Assembly (NCBI GenBank): GCA_034766995.1
Contig: CM068319.1
Location: forward strand, 19,689,422-19,753,421
From: Acanthacorydalis orientalis
Lineage: Eukaryota; Arthropoda; Insecta; Megaloptera; Corydalidae
Direction of reading: 5' to 3'
DNA: 64,000 bases
Part shown: piece after piece, positions 51,252 through 62,203 of the stretch
Layout of the letters: each line of letters opens with the position of its first letter
Numbering within the stretch: the first letter of the stretch is position 1
Position numbers and translations under genes: made by a program
Notes under the pieces: model-generated
The model's database searches: none
Told to the model about the DNA's origin: nothing
What the model saw: the letters and a program-made list of their open reading frames with translations, nothing else

Positions 51252-52472
51252 CAGTTAAAAATTATATTTATTAATCAAAATGAAGACTATTGACCTGCAC
51301 ACATTTTTCCTAACGGGAAACAAGTTTGTTTATTCCTACAAGATAGAATTTTTGAACTCTTGAATTAACGAACTCATCGAAAGTGGTTAGAGCTGATGTT
51401 CGATTTTTAAAAACCTCCCATAGGAAATTAGTCAATTGTTTAAAAAAATGATATTCTGTCGGATACAGGTCCGGAGAATAAGATTAGTGAGGACAGATTC
51501 CATAACCTAATTCATTTAATTTTTTTGAAGTCATTTGTGAGGCATGTGGTCGGGTGTTGCCATGAAGAAGAATTGGTCGTCTTCGATTAACTAATGTTTG
51601 CCGTAAACGATGCAACTTCTCATACATTGTTTCAATTTCCTGACAAGATATTTCTACTGTCATTTTTCCATCAGAATTTAAGAAGTTGTAGTGAATAATG
51701 CCGTTTTCCGACCACCAAACAGTGACCATAATTTTTCTTCATGAAGGTTCGGCTTAGGAAACTGTTTTAGTGCTTCTTCTCGGCCCAGCTTCTGTGCCGA
51801 ACGTTTCTGATTGTTATAGAGAACCAATTTTTAATCACATGTGACAATATGATCATGAAAGGGATCATTTTTGTTACGCAAAAGAAGCGCAGAGCAGATT
51901 TCGTATCGTTGAATTGCTTGATATATTTTAGTTCATACGGCACCCATTTATCCAGCTTTTTAGCAGTTTTTCCAATTAGGATCAAATGTCGAACTACTAT
52001 TAAATCATCAACATTGAGTTCTTCTGCCACTCCGAGTTATTTTACATGAATCCATATCAATAATGGTTCTTAAATCATTATTGTCAATAGTTAAAGGACG
52101 TCCACAACCATTCTCATCATCAAGGCTTTCGTTTCTATTACTAAATTTTTGGAACCAGTGTTGAGACGTACGTTTGCTAAGTGACTCTTCGCCAAAAATA
52201 AATTTGATATTTCTAACAGTTTCTGTTGCTTTACGACCCAATTTAAATTCAACAACCAAATCTTGCGAATTTTCTTTCTTCCATGACTAATTTAAAAGGT
52301 TATAACCAAGAATACTAAAGAATTAAAACAATAGACATGAGTTGAACTCAGTAATGCTGGTTTCATTGTTAACAATGATATATCACATGACTTTAACAAA
52401 AGATAACCGTAACTAGAAAAATCGGCGCCAAACTAAAAATAATAAAAACCTCAATTTCTTTTACACCCACTT
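51252..52472 (-). mobile_element. Mariner element body with 5' terminal repeat
   Basis: About 190 bp upstream of the transposase start lies AACCTCAATTTCTTTTACAC and CCACTT (52448-52472), which resembles a mariner inverted terminal repeat read inward. The opposite terminus is not present: the transposase end is followed by about 20 bp and then a TA array. The 3' end was therefore lost, eroded or overrun by TA expansion at the TA target site. Confidence 0.7.
51271..52284 (-). pseudogene. Mariner transposase, inactivated, nearly full length
   Basis: About 338 codons from ATG (52284) to TAA (51271), close to the family's roughly 345, but with frameshifts and stops. In order on the minus strand: HTH head (FKLGRKATETVRNIKFIFGE, RTSQHWFQKFSNRNESLDD); linker AEELNVDDLIVVRHL and KLDKWVPYEL; first catalytic region TCD followed by an in-frame TAA (51836-51831), after a frameshift; MVTVWWSENGIIHYNFLN; second catalytic position in HGNTRPHAS, where Asp has become Gly (51559-51561); and SPDLYPTEYHFF, where the third Asp of the DD34D triad has become Glu (51454-51456). 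The spacing of 34 residues between the second and third positions is kept. The element can encode no active enzyme. Confidence 0.93.
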
Positions 52473-52972
52473 CATATATGATAGTTTATTTACTCGCACA
52501 TGAAAAAGTCTCAAACGATATTTACATCTTTTTTAACCCTTTGTGTTACCCTGTCCAGATGTTTTGGAAAACACATTTCGATTGAATAGGTCCACTGTCC
52601 AGTCCATCTGAACAGATTTCATTACTACGCTTAAAATGGTTTATCTTCAGCATGACAATGAAATCTTTTCAATTAATCTATGTTGTAAATATCTATACGA
52701 AAAAGTAATCAGATACAAAATATGCATACAACCCGTTTATATTTACCAAAAATTCATGCACTTTAAAGAAAATAGAATGATTTATACTTTAGTTTACAAA
52801 AAAAAAACAATATTACAAATCAACCAATTTTGAAAGTAATACAAACAATCAAATTGAAACAAGAATAACATCACATAAATACAATACGTGTGTATATATT
52901 GTCTCACTCATTCGAATTGGTCCTGTGTCCACCAATTTCATAAATCATTCATCGTCCGCGTAAATGTGCAGA
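52473..52972. other. AT-rich non-coding stretch
   Basis: Includes a less AT-rich part near 52540-52620 with no frame. The 65-codon frame at 52636-52833 has no domain. Confidence 0.35.
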
Positions 52973-53034
52973 ATATATATATATATATATAGTTTGTAAT
53001 GTGTAGTTCATATATGTATATATATATATATATG
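52973..53034. repeat. Two short (TA)n runs
   Basis: About 19 bp and 23 bp of TA separated by GTTTGTAATGTGTAGTTC. Confidence 0.9.
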
Positions 53035-53039
53035 CACAT

Positions 53040-53340
53040 AAAGATACAAACCGAATCCGTACAAGGCGCATTGGGACCTTTCAACAAAAAGAATAAATAT
53101 ATGTCGACACTGTTCAACATCAACGACAAAAACATCGTCGTGTAACGGCGTGATCGCCGTAATAACGATCGTTTCGCGTTATTGACGACATACGACACAA
53201 CGACGAAACGCCCGTTCAACGGAAGATTATATTGGAAACGTGGCAAGAGGATTTGAGGGGCAGGTTAGGTTTAAGGTGGGAGATATAGTGGACCAATATC
53301 GGCGTGGAATGCTTAAGATGAATATAGCAATGCGAACGTA
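53040..53340. other. G+C- and CpG-rich islet without ORF
   Basis: Dense CpG, including ACGGCGTGATCGCCGT near 53144 and GACGAAACGCCCGTTCAACG near 53201, and a small imperfect hairpin around GGCGTGATCGCC. The 102-codon minus frame that crosses it also reads through the TA runs and has no domain. Candidate promoter or untranslated exon. GGCAGGTTAGGTTTAAG near 53260 contains a single insect-telomere-like TTAGG, not an array. Confidence 0.35.
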
Positions 53341-53368
53341 TTAAATCTCCTAATGTTTGTTCAAAATA

Positions 53369-53371
<3 letters not shown>

Positions 53372-53419
<48 letters not shown>

Positions 53420-53420
53420 A
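53372..53420. repeat. (TA)n microsatellite, about 46 bp
   Basis: Perfect run after ATACGCA, ending TGTATAAGAC. Confidence 0.95.
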
Positions 53421-53889
53421 AGACAGAAATACTTATTTAAATGTAAACTTGAAACTGTGTTATCTGAATACGAACTTGTGAACTCTGTCTCATATAACTA
53501 TTTACTATTTAATTTTATGTTTAAAATTTTCTGAACTTTCTTATACCATTAACTTTTATATTCGTATATTCTTCTATTTTCTATTATATCCTTTCTACAT
53601 TCGTTTTGAAATATTCTTATGCATTTACATTTAAATATTTTGTTTTATATTGAGATAGTTCTTTATTCAAAAAGTTAGAAATTGTGTTCCTTAGTCACGT
53701 ATTGTTTCTAGTTTCAATATTCCAACTTTTTGTCGTAGAGTATATTAAATATTTGATCATTGTCAGATAGAATAAACGAAAATTGTTAAAGGAGTAAATG
53801 TTGACTTGGAAAAAGAAAAACGTTAATAAAAAAAATGTATTTTAATACAATTTTTTGATTACTGTCTATATTCAATATATTTGTAAGTA

Positions 53890-53990
53890 TTAGGTTGATA
53901 GAAAAATAATTCAAATTCATATACATTTTTTAATTGAAATTGTTCTAAGTGGTGGTTGAATTTCATGGTTGAATTTCAGTATTCATCAGG
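53890..53990 (-). mobile_element. 3' terminal fragment of a deleted mariner
   Basis: Begins TTAGGTTGATAGAAAAATAA, lacks the TGCGGTTTATGACC block, then continues TTCAAATTCATATAC and TTTTTAATTGAAATTGTTCT as in copies A and B, before dissolving into ATTTCATGGTTGAATTTCA. It lies only about 25 bp upstream of copy B, so it is either a nested remnant or a partial duplication. Confidence 0.65.
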
Positions 53991-54014
53991 CTTTAATATA
54001 GTAAAGATTTAGTA

Positions 54015-54565
54015 TTAGGTTGGAAGAAAAATAGTTGAGGTTTATGAACTTCAAATTCATATAAATTTTTTAATTTAAGTGATTAAGTGGTCCAGAAATG
54101 TTCAATGACTAACTCTAAGCAAGCTGTAGAGTTGTGCGTAGGTCTGATTCAACTGACGCCTTCAGTTGGTAGTTATGAACTGAAGAAAGACACCCTTGAT
54201 GTTCTTTATTTTAAAGGATCTCGTCTCCAGCACGAGATTTGTGAATCCTCGATTGCACCATAGGTTTCTTAACAGTACCCACATCAAAAGTATCGTATAT
54301 TTTACAAGCAGTTTTTGTTGTTTTACCACCCGTGTTGAACTCATAAAAAAATTGCTGTTATTTGCGCCTTTTCAATCTCTAACTCAAAAGTCCAATTTAA
54401 AGTAAAATTAATAATGAAACCAAAGTCGATCTTACTAAAATACAGACCGAAAAATGGACTTTAAAATCATATTAACATGAATACGATGAAATGATAATTT
54501 AATGGAAAAAAATTAAGGTTAGAATTCAGAAAATAAATCCCGAAATTATTTTCCTAGCAACGTTA
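54015..54565 (-). mobile_element. Internally deleted mariner element, copy B
   Basis: Left terminus TTAGGTTGGAAG is preceded by TA, right terminus ends CCTAGCAACGTTA followed by TA, consistent with a TA duplication. On the minus strand, 54342-54211 reads EFNTGGKTTKTACKIYDTFD then VQSRIHKSRAGDEIL and stop. A further frame gives SSVHNYQLKASVESDLRTTL. These match the N-terminal HTH region of mariner transposase. The catalytic part is missing and the sequence rejoins the 3' end at the same place as in copy A. The two copies also share about 150 bp of 5' untranslated sequence (ATTAATAATGAAACCAAAGT-type block). Confidence 0.85.
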
Positions 54566-55450
54566 TAGATTTAACAGATTTTTAGACATAAAAATTTAAA
54601 TAATAAGTATTTATATCTGAATTCAATGAATTTGACATTGATTGTTATTAAATTCTATTTTGAGTATATCGTGTAGACTTTATTAATTTTTGTGATAGTA
54701 AATAATCAGCACTATTTAAAATGATGACTAATACACTTTAATTTTCAAATTAATAATTAAAAGAATGTTAACTAAATTGGAAAATTATTACTAATCACTA
54801 ATTATAGTTTTGTACTGTTACGCAATAATTATTTCTGTTATTAAAATTGAAATAATTAGTTTTTATACCCATGATGCCGTTCATGAACAATTTTTCGTTA
54901 ATTGTCTTAAGATTTTTATTGTGAGTACTACTTCTAATATTATGATACTAATTATATTATTTTGATACTAATTTTATAGAAAAATAGTTTGATTTGAATC
55001 TAACATTGAATTAATTTTTACTACTATTTATTATTATTAAATTTATTTAATAATAATAAATAGTAATAATTAATTAAATTGATTATTATATTTTTCAATT
55101 GATTACAAACTGAGGTATAGTTTCCAAAAATTAATTAACATTAAAAAGACGACAAAAATTTCTGAATAAATATGTGATAAATTCGTTTGGGAATTAATAA
55201 TTTTTTTCAAGGTTCAAAACTTATTTATATAATGAACTTATCTAATCATGTCTCAAATTGAATTATTTTATAAATGTAATAAGTAATAGAGAGCATATAA
55301 AATAGTAAGTCTATTGTTATAATTATTTTATTTCTATTAAGTTATTCTTATAATATAATTAAAATGTTTGTAATATATAAATATAAAATAGATTTAATTA
55401 CTTCGAAATGTGCAAAATGAAATTGAAAAATTTCTTCTTAAATAAATATA

Positions 55451-55453
<3 letters not shown>
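54566..55453. other. AT-rich sequence with a perfect hairpin
   Basis: No gene. Apart from the inverted repeat at 55022-55065, only AT-rich low-complexity sequence. Confidence 0.4.
55022..55065. repeat. Perfect 19-bp inverted repeat
   Basis: TACTATTTATTATTATTAA (55022-55040) and its exact complement (55047-55065) flank a 6-nt loop. Confidence 0.9.
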
Positions 55454-55504
<51 letters not shown>

Positions 55505-55514
55505 TGTATATACA
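55454..55514. repeat. (TA)n microsatellite
   Basis: About 46 bp of TA followed by TTAATATGTATATAC. Confidence 0.95.
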
Positions 55515-55731
55515 GACACTCAAATAATATAACAAATATACTATACAATCAGCAATTTTTAATCCTTAGTATTCTGCAGAACTGCAGGTTTTAGGCACTT
55601 TAATGGATTATTAAAAACGTTTGTGAAGCATTTCCCCTAAATATTAAACATATTCTAGTGCCGTTATTCAAAATAGTTTTCCTCTGAAAGTAGTTATGCT
55701 ATAAAACTTGGTCCTGATCTTTAGTTGACAT

Positions 55732-55777
55732 AAAAAATGAAATAAAGAATATACAAAAAATGAAATAAAGAATATAC
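55732..55777 (+). repeat. Perfect 23-bp tandem duplication
   Basis: Two exact head-to-tail copies of a 23-bp unit (starting AAAAAATGAAATAAAG, ending AATATAC) lie at 55732-55754 and 55755-55777. Confidence 0.95.
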
Positions 55778-56247
55778 TGTGTACATGAATATATTATGTA
55801 CTTACTGCCTATAAAAATGTTTATTATTAGTTTTATATAATAATATTTTTTTATTATTGGAGGGATAATGTTTCTTTAACATTACAAATGCAATATTTAA
55901 TTTTAAATTTCTGTACAATCTTGAGAATCCCTGTGAATTATCTAATTTTATATAAAGAAATGAATAATGTTCTTTCAAATTTAACATTTGAGAATTGTAC
56001 TAATACAATCATATAATGCTTAAATTTGAAACTGAGCACTCTTAATAAAAGAAATCTAACTAAGAAACCTCTTAATAAAAATCAACGCTCTGATAGTAAA
56101 TTTCGAACCATAGGTTACTTCCTATTTCATTTAGTTAATACCTTGAAGGTATTTAGTTGAACACAAAAAAATAAATAAACAGAAAATATATTGCGTATCC
56201 GACAAGTGAGTTCCAATACTGAACAGGCGTATTTATTGATGTATCTG

Positions 56248-56249
<2 letters not shown>
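55778..56249. other. AT-rich non-coding stretch
   Basis: No gene. The frame at 55802-55987 (minus) is chance AT-rich sequence. Confidence 0.4.
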
Positions 56250-56305
<56 letters not shown>

Positions 56306-56332
56306 ATACGTGTGTACACACACACACACATA
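56250..56332. repeat. (TA)n-(CA)n microsatellite
   Basis: About 50 bp of TA, then TTTGTATACGTGTGTACAC and seven CA units. The GTGTGTACACAC junction is palindromic. Confidence 0.95.
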
Positions 56333-56369
56333 CATTTTCACAAACACACTCATATAATAATACATGTAT

Positions 56370-56620
56370 TTGAAGAAGATCCGCTCGATGCTCCTTCATC
56401 CACAGTATATAACCTCTTGTGTCTCACCTACGTACGTTCGCAGCAGCAATCATCGATTTCCAAACTAATAAAACGGATTTCATTGGTTTCGGCCAATTTC
56501 CGACATTGGTCGATGGCTAGATAGCGACACATTCCAACATTGGTGTCCGTGTACGTTCCTACTCATTCCTGCACATCTCCCTGTAACGGAAATATTGTGC
56601 CGTAAAAGATTTGCTGAAAA
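56370..56620. other. G+C-richer islet without a convincing ORF
   Basis: Runs from GATCCGCTCGATGCTCCTTC to CTCCCTGTAACGG. A + strand frame overlaps it (56312-56524, 70 codons) and reads PLDAPSSTVYNLLCLTYVRS after a CA-repeat start. Codon use is more balanced than elsewhere, but there is no domain or clear splice site. Candidate untranslated exon or old coding fragment. Confidence 0.3.
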
Positions 56621-56697
56621 TAATAAGAGATTTTGTAGGGTTATCTCGTATTGTTCTTTTAATAGGTTAGCAGAAAATTACTGATATTTTGTGCGTG

Positions 56698-56698
<1 letters not shown>

Positions 56699-56734
<36 letters not shown>

Positions 56735-56740
56735 GATGTG

Positions 56741-56770
<30 letters not shown>
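56699..56770. repeat. Two adjacent (TA)n runs
   Basis: About 30 bp each, separated by TGTATGGATGTG. Confidence 0.95.
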
Positions 56771-56773
<3 letters not shown>

Positions 56774-58210
56774 CAGAAACTAGACAATACATAGAATAGT
56801 AAAATAACAAAATTAGAGATTTGAATATGCCACATTTTATTTAATTATATTCTCATCTTTCTGTATGCCTCCTATTTTTATTATCAAAAAATTATTTTAT
56901 AAGTAAATATAGTTACTTTTTAAAATAATATATAAAGCTATTTTTAAAGTAATCTACAATCTTTTGTCTAATCTATTTTTTACTTCTAGTTAAATCTTTT
57001 ATAATTGATATATGAAATGCTAAATGAACTACTTTTGAGTCCGATTTATAATTTGCAGATGAAAATATATAATATTAATTAAATCATAAATTATAACAAA
57101 GTGAATGCGAAAATATAAATAAATTTGTTCATTTAAAAAATTAATAACAATAATAGAACAACTTTATATATAATTACAATAATTTTTTTGAATGTTTGTG
57201 TGATTATATTGGTTTTTTATAGTTAATAATTTTTAATAGTTAATACTCTTTAAAGTTAGATACCTTCTCTAATAATCAAATTGTAAATATAGTGTTATTG
57301 TAATTCTGTTCAAATTTTCGATGTAAATATTAATTAGCTAGTTTATAATCGAAATGGCTTCTTCAATTAATGAGATTGTTTTCGTTGTTTTCTGTACATT
57401 TATTTATATATAAAAGATATTTATAATAAAAGATATTTAATTAAGAAAATAGATAAATTTTAGGTTTACAAATGCATATTATTTTCATTGATGCTGTTGT
57501 ACATTTGTACTGAAGAGGACAGATGATAATGTGGCTTTAATTTGAGAATATAGAAGAGAAATAAATATTTATTATCCACTCTTTCATCTTTCGTTGGGTC
57601 AATATTGAAATGAGGGTTTGATATAGTAATGATGAAAAACGAACCGTTTTCAATTACCCCAAACTGTTTGAATTTACAAATCTTATCTCGCTCAAAACTA
57701 TATATTTCTGTTAGATTATTTAATTTTGTTAACCCAATTGATGGCAATGCTTAGTTAATATTATCGTATTACTAATAAATAGCATTTAATAAAGGATTAT
57801 CCCACCAAATAGCTTAAAAAGATGCAAGTCAGAATTTGAAATCACAGTTTAGTAACATTTTTCTTTCCTCATTATTATATACAATAATATTCATTTTTTA
57901 TTCTAGTAACCAATCGATCCTAAAATCTATTTAATACAATTTCCTGCGAAAGGAATATGATTTTAAGTAGAACTCAATCAAATGAAATCTTTTTAGTCAG
58001 TAAATCATTAATTATCAAGCTTTGAAATGTATAAAAGCTTTGTAAAATACGATATTTAAGAAAGTCTCTATTTGTTTTTTTACTGAAGTCATGAAGTTAT
58101 TTTAAAATAAAATCGAAAGATTTTTAATAGAGTTTTGGTTATTTATGGAAATATAAATTCAGATTAAAATGAATCTGTAAATATTTTACTACCCATAAAA
58201 TGAATTTCAT

Positions 58211-58212
<2 letters not shown>
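56771..58212. other. AT-rich non-coding stretch
   Basis: The 93-codon minus frame at 57466-57747 has no recognisable domain, and its codons are as AT-rich as the surroundings. Confidence 0.4.

Positions 58213-58243
<31 letters not shown>
58213..58243. repeat. (TA)n microsatellite
   Basis: About 30 bp of TA. Confidence 0.95.
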
Positions 58244-58248
<5 letters not shown>

Positions 58249-59340
58249 CATATGAACTGAATAAATGCACATCAAAGAGATTTAATCGTCCAAATCACTA
58301 GATAATATAAACTAAATACTGTAGTAAAGATACTTGAGAACCCTTTAATAAATACCGTCATTTGCTTAGTCGATTTGAATTTCATGTATGTCCCTCTCTT
58401 TAATGAATAAATAAATGACCGTCCTGCAACCAATCATCCTTTAATTCGATTCGCCGGTTGCATCAACCATAAATTATAAATAAATGTAGTCTTATCTATA
58501 TAAATCAATGCATTTAAATATTTATCACATTCATGAATAATTATCAATTAAATAGAAGGTTATCTAATAGAGATCTCTATATATCGTAATTAATCATGGT
58601 ACATAAAATATGTGGAGTTAGTTTGACGTTTTATTGAAATAGATATCTACAAAATAAATTATTTTAGATTTTGAGTGAATTTTCAATCTACAATTTTCAA
58701 CATATTATTATTTATTTTATTTAAGAATTTGTTTATTATTTTATTTCTTGTATAAATAAGTATTTTATTGCATATGACAAAAATACTAGTACAATAAAAT
58801 GTAAAACGAGAAAGTGAGAAGTCTTTAGGAAATAAAAAATGACACTATTAAATAAATTATTCAAGATTGAAAGAAACACAAGAGTTTAGATTAAAATACA
58901 GTAACTGGATGAATCATTACAAATAAAATACGTATTGTAATGAATGTGTTGAATTTTCTTTAACAGAATTTGTAATTAAAATCCATTGTATTTAGTGCAA
59001 AAAAATGATTATAATGTAATAATGAAGGCAGTAGATGTAAAAGTTTTTAGTTAATAATTTTAAATTTACGTAATGGAGTTAATTATTATTTAAAAAAGTA
59101 TTTTTTTCAAATAAATTCAAGTATAAACCTAATAAACAAATAATAATTTGAGAAAAATATCTCCAACAGGATTTTTATATATAAAATTAATTTATACATA
59201 AAATTAAGAAAATATAAAAAAGAATGATTATCTATTTAATAAAATTATGTGTAAGTTTAAAAATTAGACCGAAATTTTTAAATTTTCGGAAACTCAATTA
59301 GCGAACATAAATTGTCTTTCAAGAATTATTGTTTTTTTTT
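58244..59340. other. AT-rich non-coding stretch
   Basis: A slightly less AT-rich patch at 58380-58470 has no frame. Nothing else is recognised. Confidence 0.4.
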
Positions 59341-59384
59341 TGATACATATATATATATATATATATATGTATGTATTTAAAGTG

Positions 59385-59422
<38 letters not shown>

Positions 59423-59428
59423 TTAAAG
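59341..59428 (+). repeat. Tandem duplication built around (TA)n
   Basis: TGATACATATA...TGTATTTAAAG occurs twice in a row, each copy with its own TA tract (about 20 and 28 bp). The repeat unit is about 45 bp and its arrays have diverged in length. Confidence 0.9.
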
Positions 59429-60229
59429 AGATATTATTGAAAAAATTATATAAATGTATAAAAACACTTTATTTTATGATTGAGTATAATTGTGTTTTAT
59501 ATAATTTTCATATTATAATCAACAATTCAACAAACTAGTAATTTGTTTATTGTTATCTTCTTCTGTGTTACCAAGCCAAAGACTCTTAAATAAAGCAATT
59601 TTTTAAGAGAGATTAAAAATATTCTGCAATGTACTACACTGTAAATAACAAAACATAATTATACTATTAAAATTTAAAGCGCAGTCATAGTTTGTATAAA
59701 GAATTATTTCACTTTCTGTCAAAATAAAGACTTTAAGTGCCATTCCAACTGTAAATCTTTATAAATGTACAACGCTTTTGCTGCATAGGAGTGATGACGA
59801 CAAGCGGATATTTTATGATAAGAAAGTGGACGAGGAAGATAATAAAAATGATGTACGGTTTATAAAGATAAAAATGATAAACGCTCATCGATTACGTCTT
59901 TTGAAAAAGACCATTTTGTGTTGAATAATGTTGTCATTTGCATTAAAAGTAGACGACCGTAAAACACTATAGCCGTTAACTACTTTCGAAATATATAATA
60001 AAAACTTTCGAACGAGTTCAGAGTTCTTATAACGGTCATTATTCTTTTTTTCTTCTTAGATCTAATATGTTCATTCTTTGTAAAACTAGACTAAAAAGAA
60101 AATGAACATTATCTATTATTTATCTTCGCACATGCACATACATATAAGAAATAACATATATTTGTTTACATGTTTAGTTGCGTTGCATTATACAGTATCT
60201 ATGTATAAATCTACTTCTTTATCTATCTA

Positions 60230-60231
<2 letters not shown>
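59429..60231. other. Mostly AT-rich, with a less AT-rich part
   Basis: Around 59770-59980 the sequence is richer in G and C (for example GATGACGACAAGCGGATA) but has no open frame. Confidence 0.35.

Positions 60232-60325
<94 letters not shown>
60232..60325. repeat. (TA)n microsatellite, about 90 bp
   Basis: Near-perfect run with one ATGTA interruption near its end; among the longest uninterrupted TA tracts here. Confidence 0.95.
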
Positions 60326-60966
60326 ACATGTATTTAATAAAAATAAATAAAAAACTTAATCTCTAAACAGAAAACAATAATTTTTAATATAAAAAAAACA
60401 ATTCAATATAAGAATTTATAAAATAATCTAGACCTATTTTTTAAGTATATTATAATTTATTAATATATTTTAAACCAGTCGCATAAAAATACATGTTTTG
60501 AATATTACGATTAAAATTCTGGTCAGGATTGTTGTCTTCAGTTAATATTTGGTAACTAAATATTACATGCTTATGTTCGATGCAGTAATTTTTGTTGATG
60601 TGTAATATTGATACACATATGAGAATTTTTCTAGATACAAATAACGTTTGTTACCATACAGTAATTTAAAATTTGTTAAATTTGAAACTAATGGAGATTC
60701 ATTATCATTATAATAATAATAATAGCAATATGGCTGTTTAGGATACCAGGGATATCAGAGCGTTGAATGGAGTTTTCCCTCGAAACAACACTATTAATTG
60801 CTTTCACTTAGTTTCGCTTTAGTTTTTGGTTAAAGAAATATACAGAAATAGTAAATCGTTCTTGAATTCAAGATTGTGTTTCATCGGAACTCTCACGACT
60901 TGGTTTATATTAAAAAAGAAACATTTACCCAATATTTTTTTCATTTTATATTTTAATTTGATATAT
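60326..60966. other. AT-rich non-coding stretch
   Basis: Contains a short (TAA)n-like run near 60705-60724 and no gene. Confidence 0.4.
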
Positions 60967-61140
60967 GTCATCATCATCAACCTTTGTCAGTCCACTGCTA
61001 GATAAAGGCATCTTCATGATTTTCCATTTTATACGATTGAATTCCTCTTTTTTTCTTTGATTTCCAATATTTTTTTTAATTTCCCTATTCCACCTATGAG
61101 TTGGTCTCTTTCTCAGTCTTTTTATATTTCCGTGTTCCTA
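60967..61140 (-). mobile_element. RTE-type LINE, 3' terminal fragment
   Basis: The + strand reads TCATCATCATCAACC then TCAGTCCACTGCTAGATAAA, the reverse complement of the well-known insect LINE end (GCAGTGGAC...GATGATGATGA tail). On the minus strand the upstream sequence reads RPTHRWNREIKKNIGNQRKK and then, in a second frame, HEDAFI-stop-QWTDKG. This follows the C-terminal pattern GRPxTRW(x)DDIKK...RDxWKxxxEAYxQQWTD of RTE-clade reverse-transcriptase proteins. Only the last roughly 50 codons and the GATGAT 3' tail remain, as expected for a 5'-truncated insertion. Frameshifts and stops make it dead. Confidence 0.8.
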
Positions 61141-61170
61141 GTTAATAATTTCTGTTGTTTATTGTTTTTG

Positions 61171-61171
<1 letters not shown>

Positions 61172-61219
<48 letters not shown>

Positions 61220-61220
61220 T
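61172..61220. repeat. (TA)n-(GA)n microsatellite
   Basis: About 28 bp of TA followed by nine GA units. Confidence 0.95.
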
Positions 61221-62136
61221 TTTTTTATACGATGTCCTATTATTTATACAATATTTTATTAATTTTTTTCCATACTTGATAGTCATTAAATAATTTAAAC
61301 AGAACCAATTATTGTAAACTATCTTATTTTTACTGAAGAAATCTCCTAACGTTTCAATAAGATTATTGAACTGATAATATTTGTATGAAACGAAAATAGC
61401 ATCTTTTCTTTGTATCTACTTGATATCTCTGATTTCTTACTAATGATTTTCTTCTAAAATGAAGAAATTTTGAAATGTTCAAAAGGAGAACAAGCTAGTA
61501 ATAAATTATAATTATATATTAAATATAAAAATTAATAATAAGATTGCGAATTGTAAACAATTATATATCCATTTATTACTTTATTATAAAGTAATGATAT
61601 AATTATTTCTTTTATTTATATACATAATTTATTGTACTCTTCTAGAATTTAAAAAATAGCCAGAGTTATAATTACTTTACTAATTTCTTATAATTATTAA
61701 TAATGTATTTATTCTAATAAAAAGTATTATTCTGTGAGTACATTAAATACCACATGATATTACTCTTTTATTATCTTCTTATGTAAAATTAAAAAAATAT
61801 AATTACATAGAGTCTATGCAAATCTACAATATAATCATCTATTGTTTATTTACACTCAGCTATTATTCGTTTATATAAGACTAAATTCAATATTGAAATC
61901 CAATTTATACATTCTACTACGATTTCATCAATAAAATAAATGCAAACAGATGTAAAATAATTTTACGATTCCTACGTAGAAGAGAAAATGCATGACCTAA
62001 TCAAAAATGTATGAACGTGAGGTAACATTTTCAGCACATGTGCATTGCGATACAACTCTTGGCTATAATTTAAAATTCCTATTTTATTTTGTGGAATATT
62101 TGAGTATATGAAATGCATTTCTTTCCGAGAAAATGT
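61221..62136. other. AT-rich non-coding stretch
   Basis: No gene or repeat recognised. Confidence 0.4.
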
Positions 62137-62137
62137 A

Positions 62138-62201
<64 letters not shown>
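62137..62201. repeat. (TC)n-(TA)n microsatellite
   Basis: Eight TC units, then about 48 bp of TA. Confidence 0.95.

Positions 62202-62203
<2 letters not shown>

Noticed and set aside
53255..53275. Telomeric TTAGG array
   Set aside because: Only one TTAGG unit is present, not a tandem array.
57053..57090. Possible exon after AATTTGCAG
   Set aside because: The frame hits a TAA after seven codons and no consensus donor follows.
57466..57747. 93-codon minus-strand frame with mixed composition
   Set aside because: Base composition equals the surroundings, and there is no motif or splice signal.
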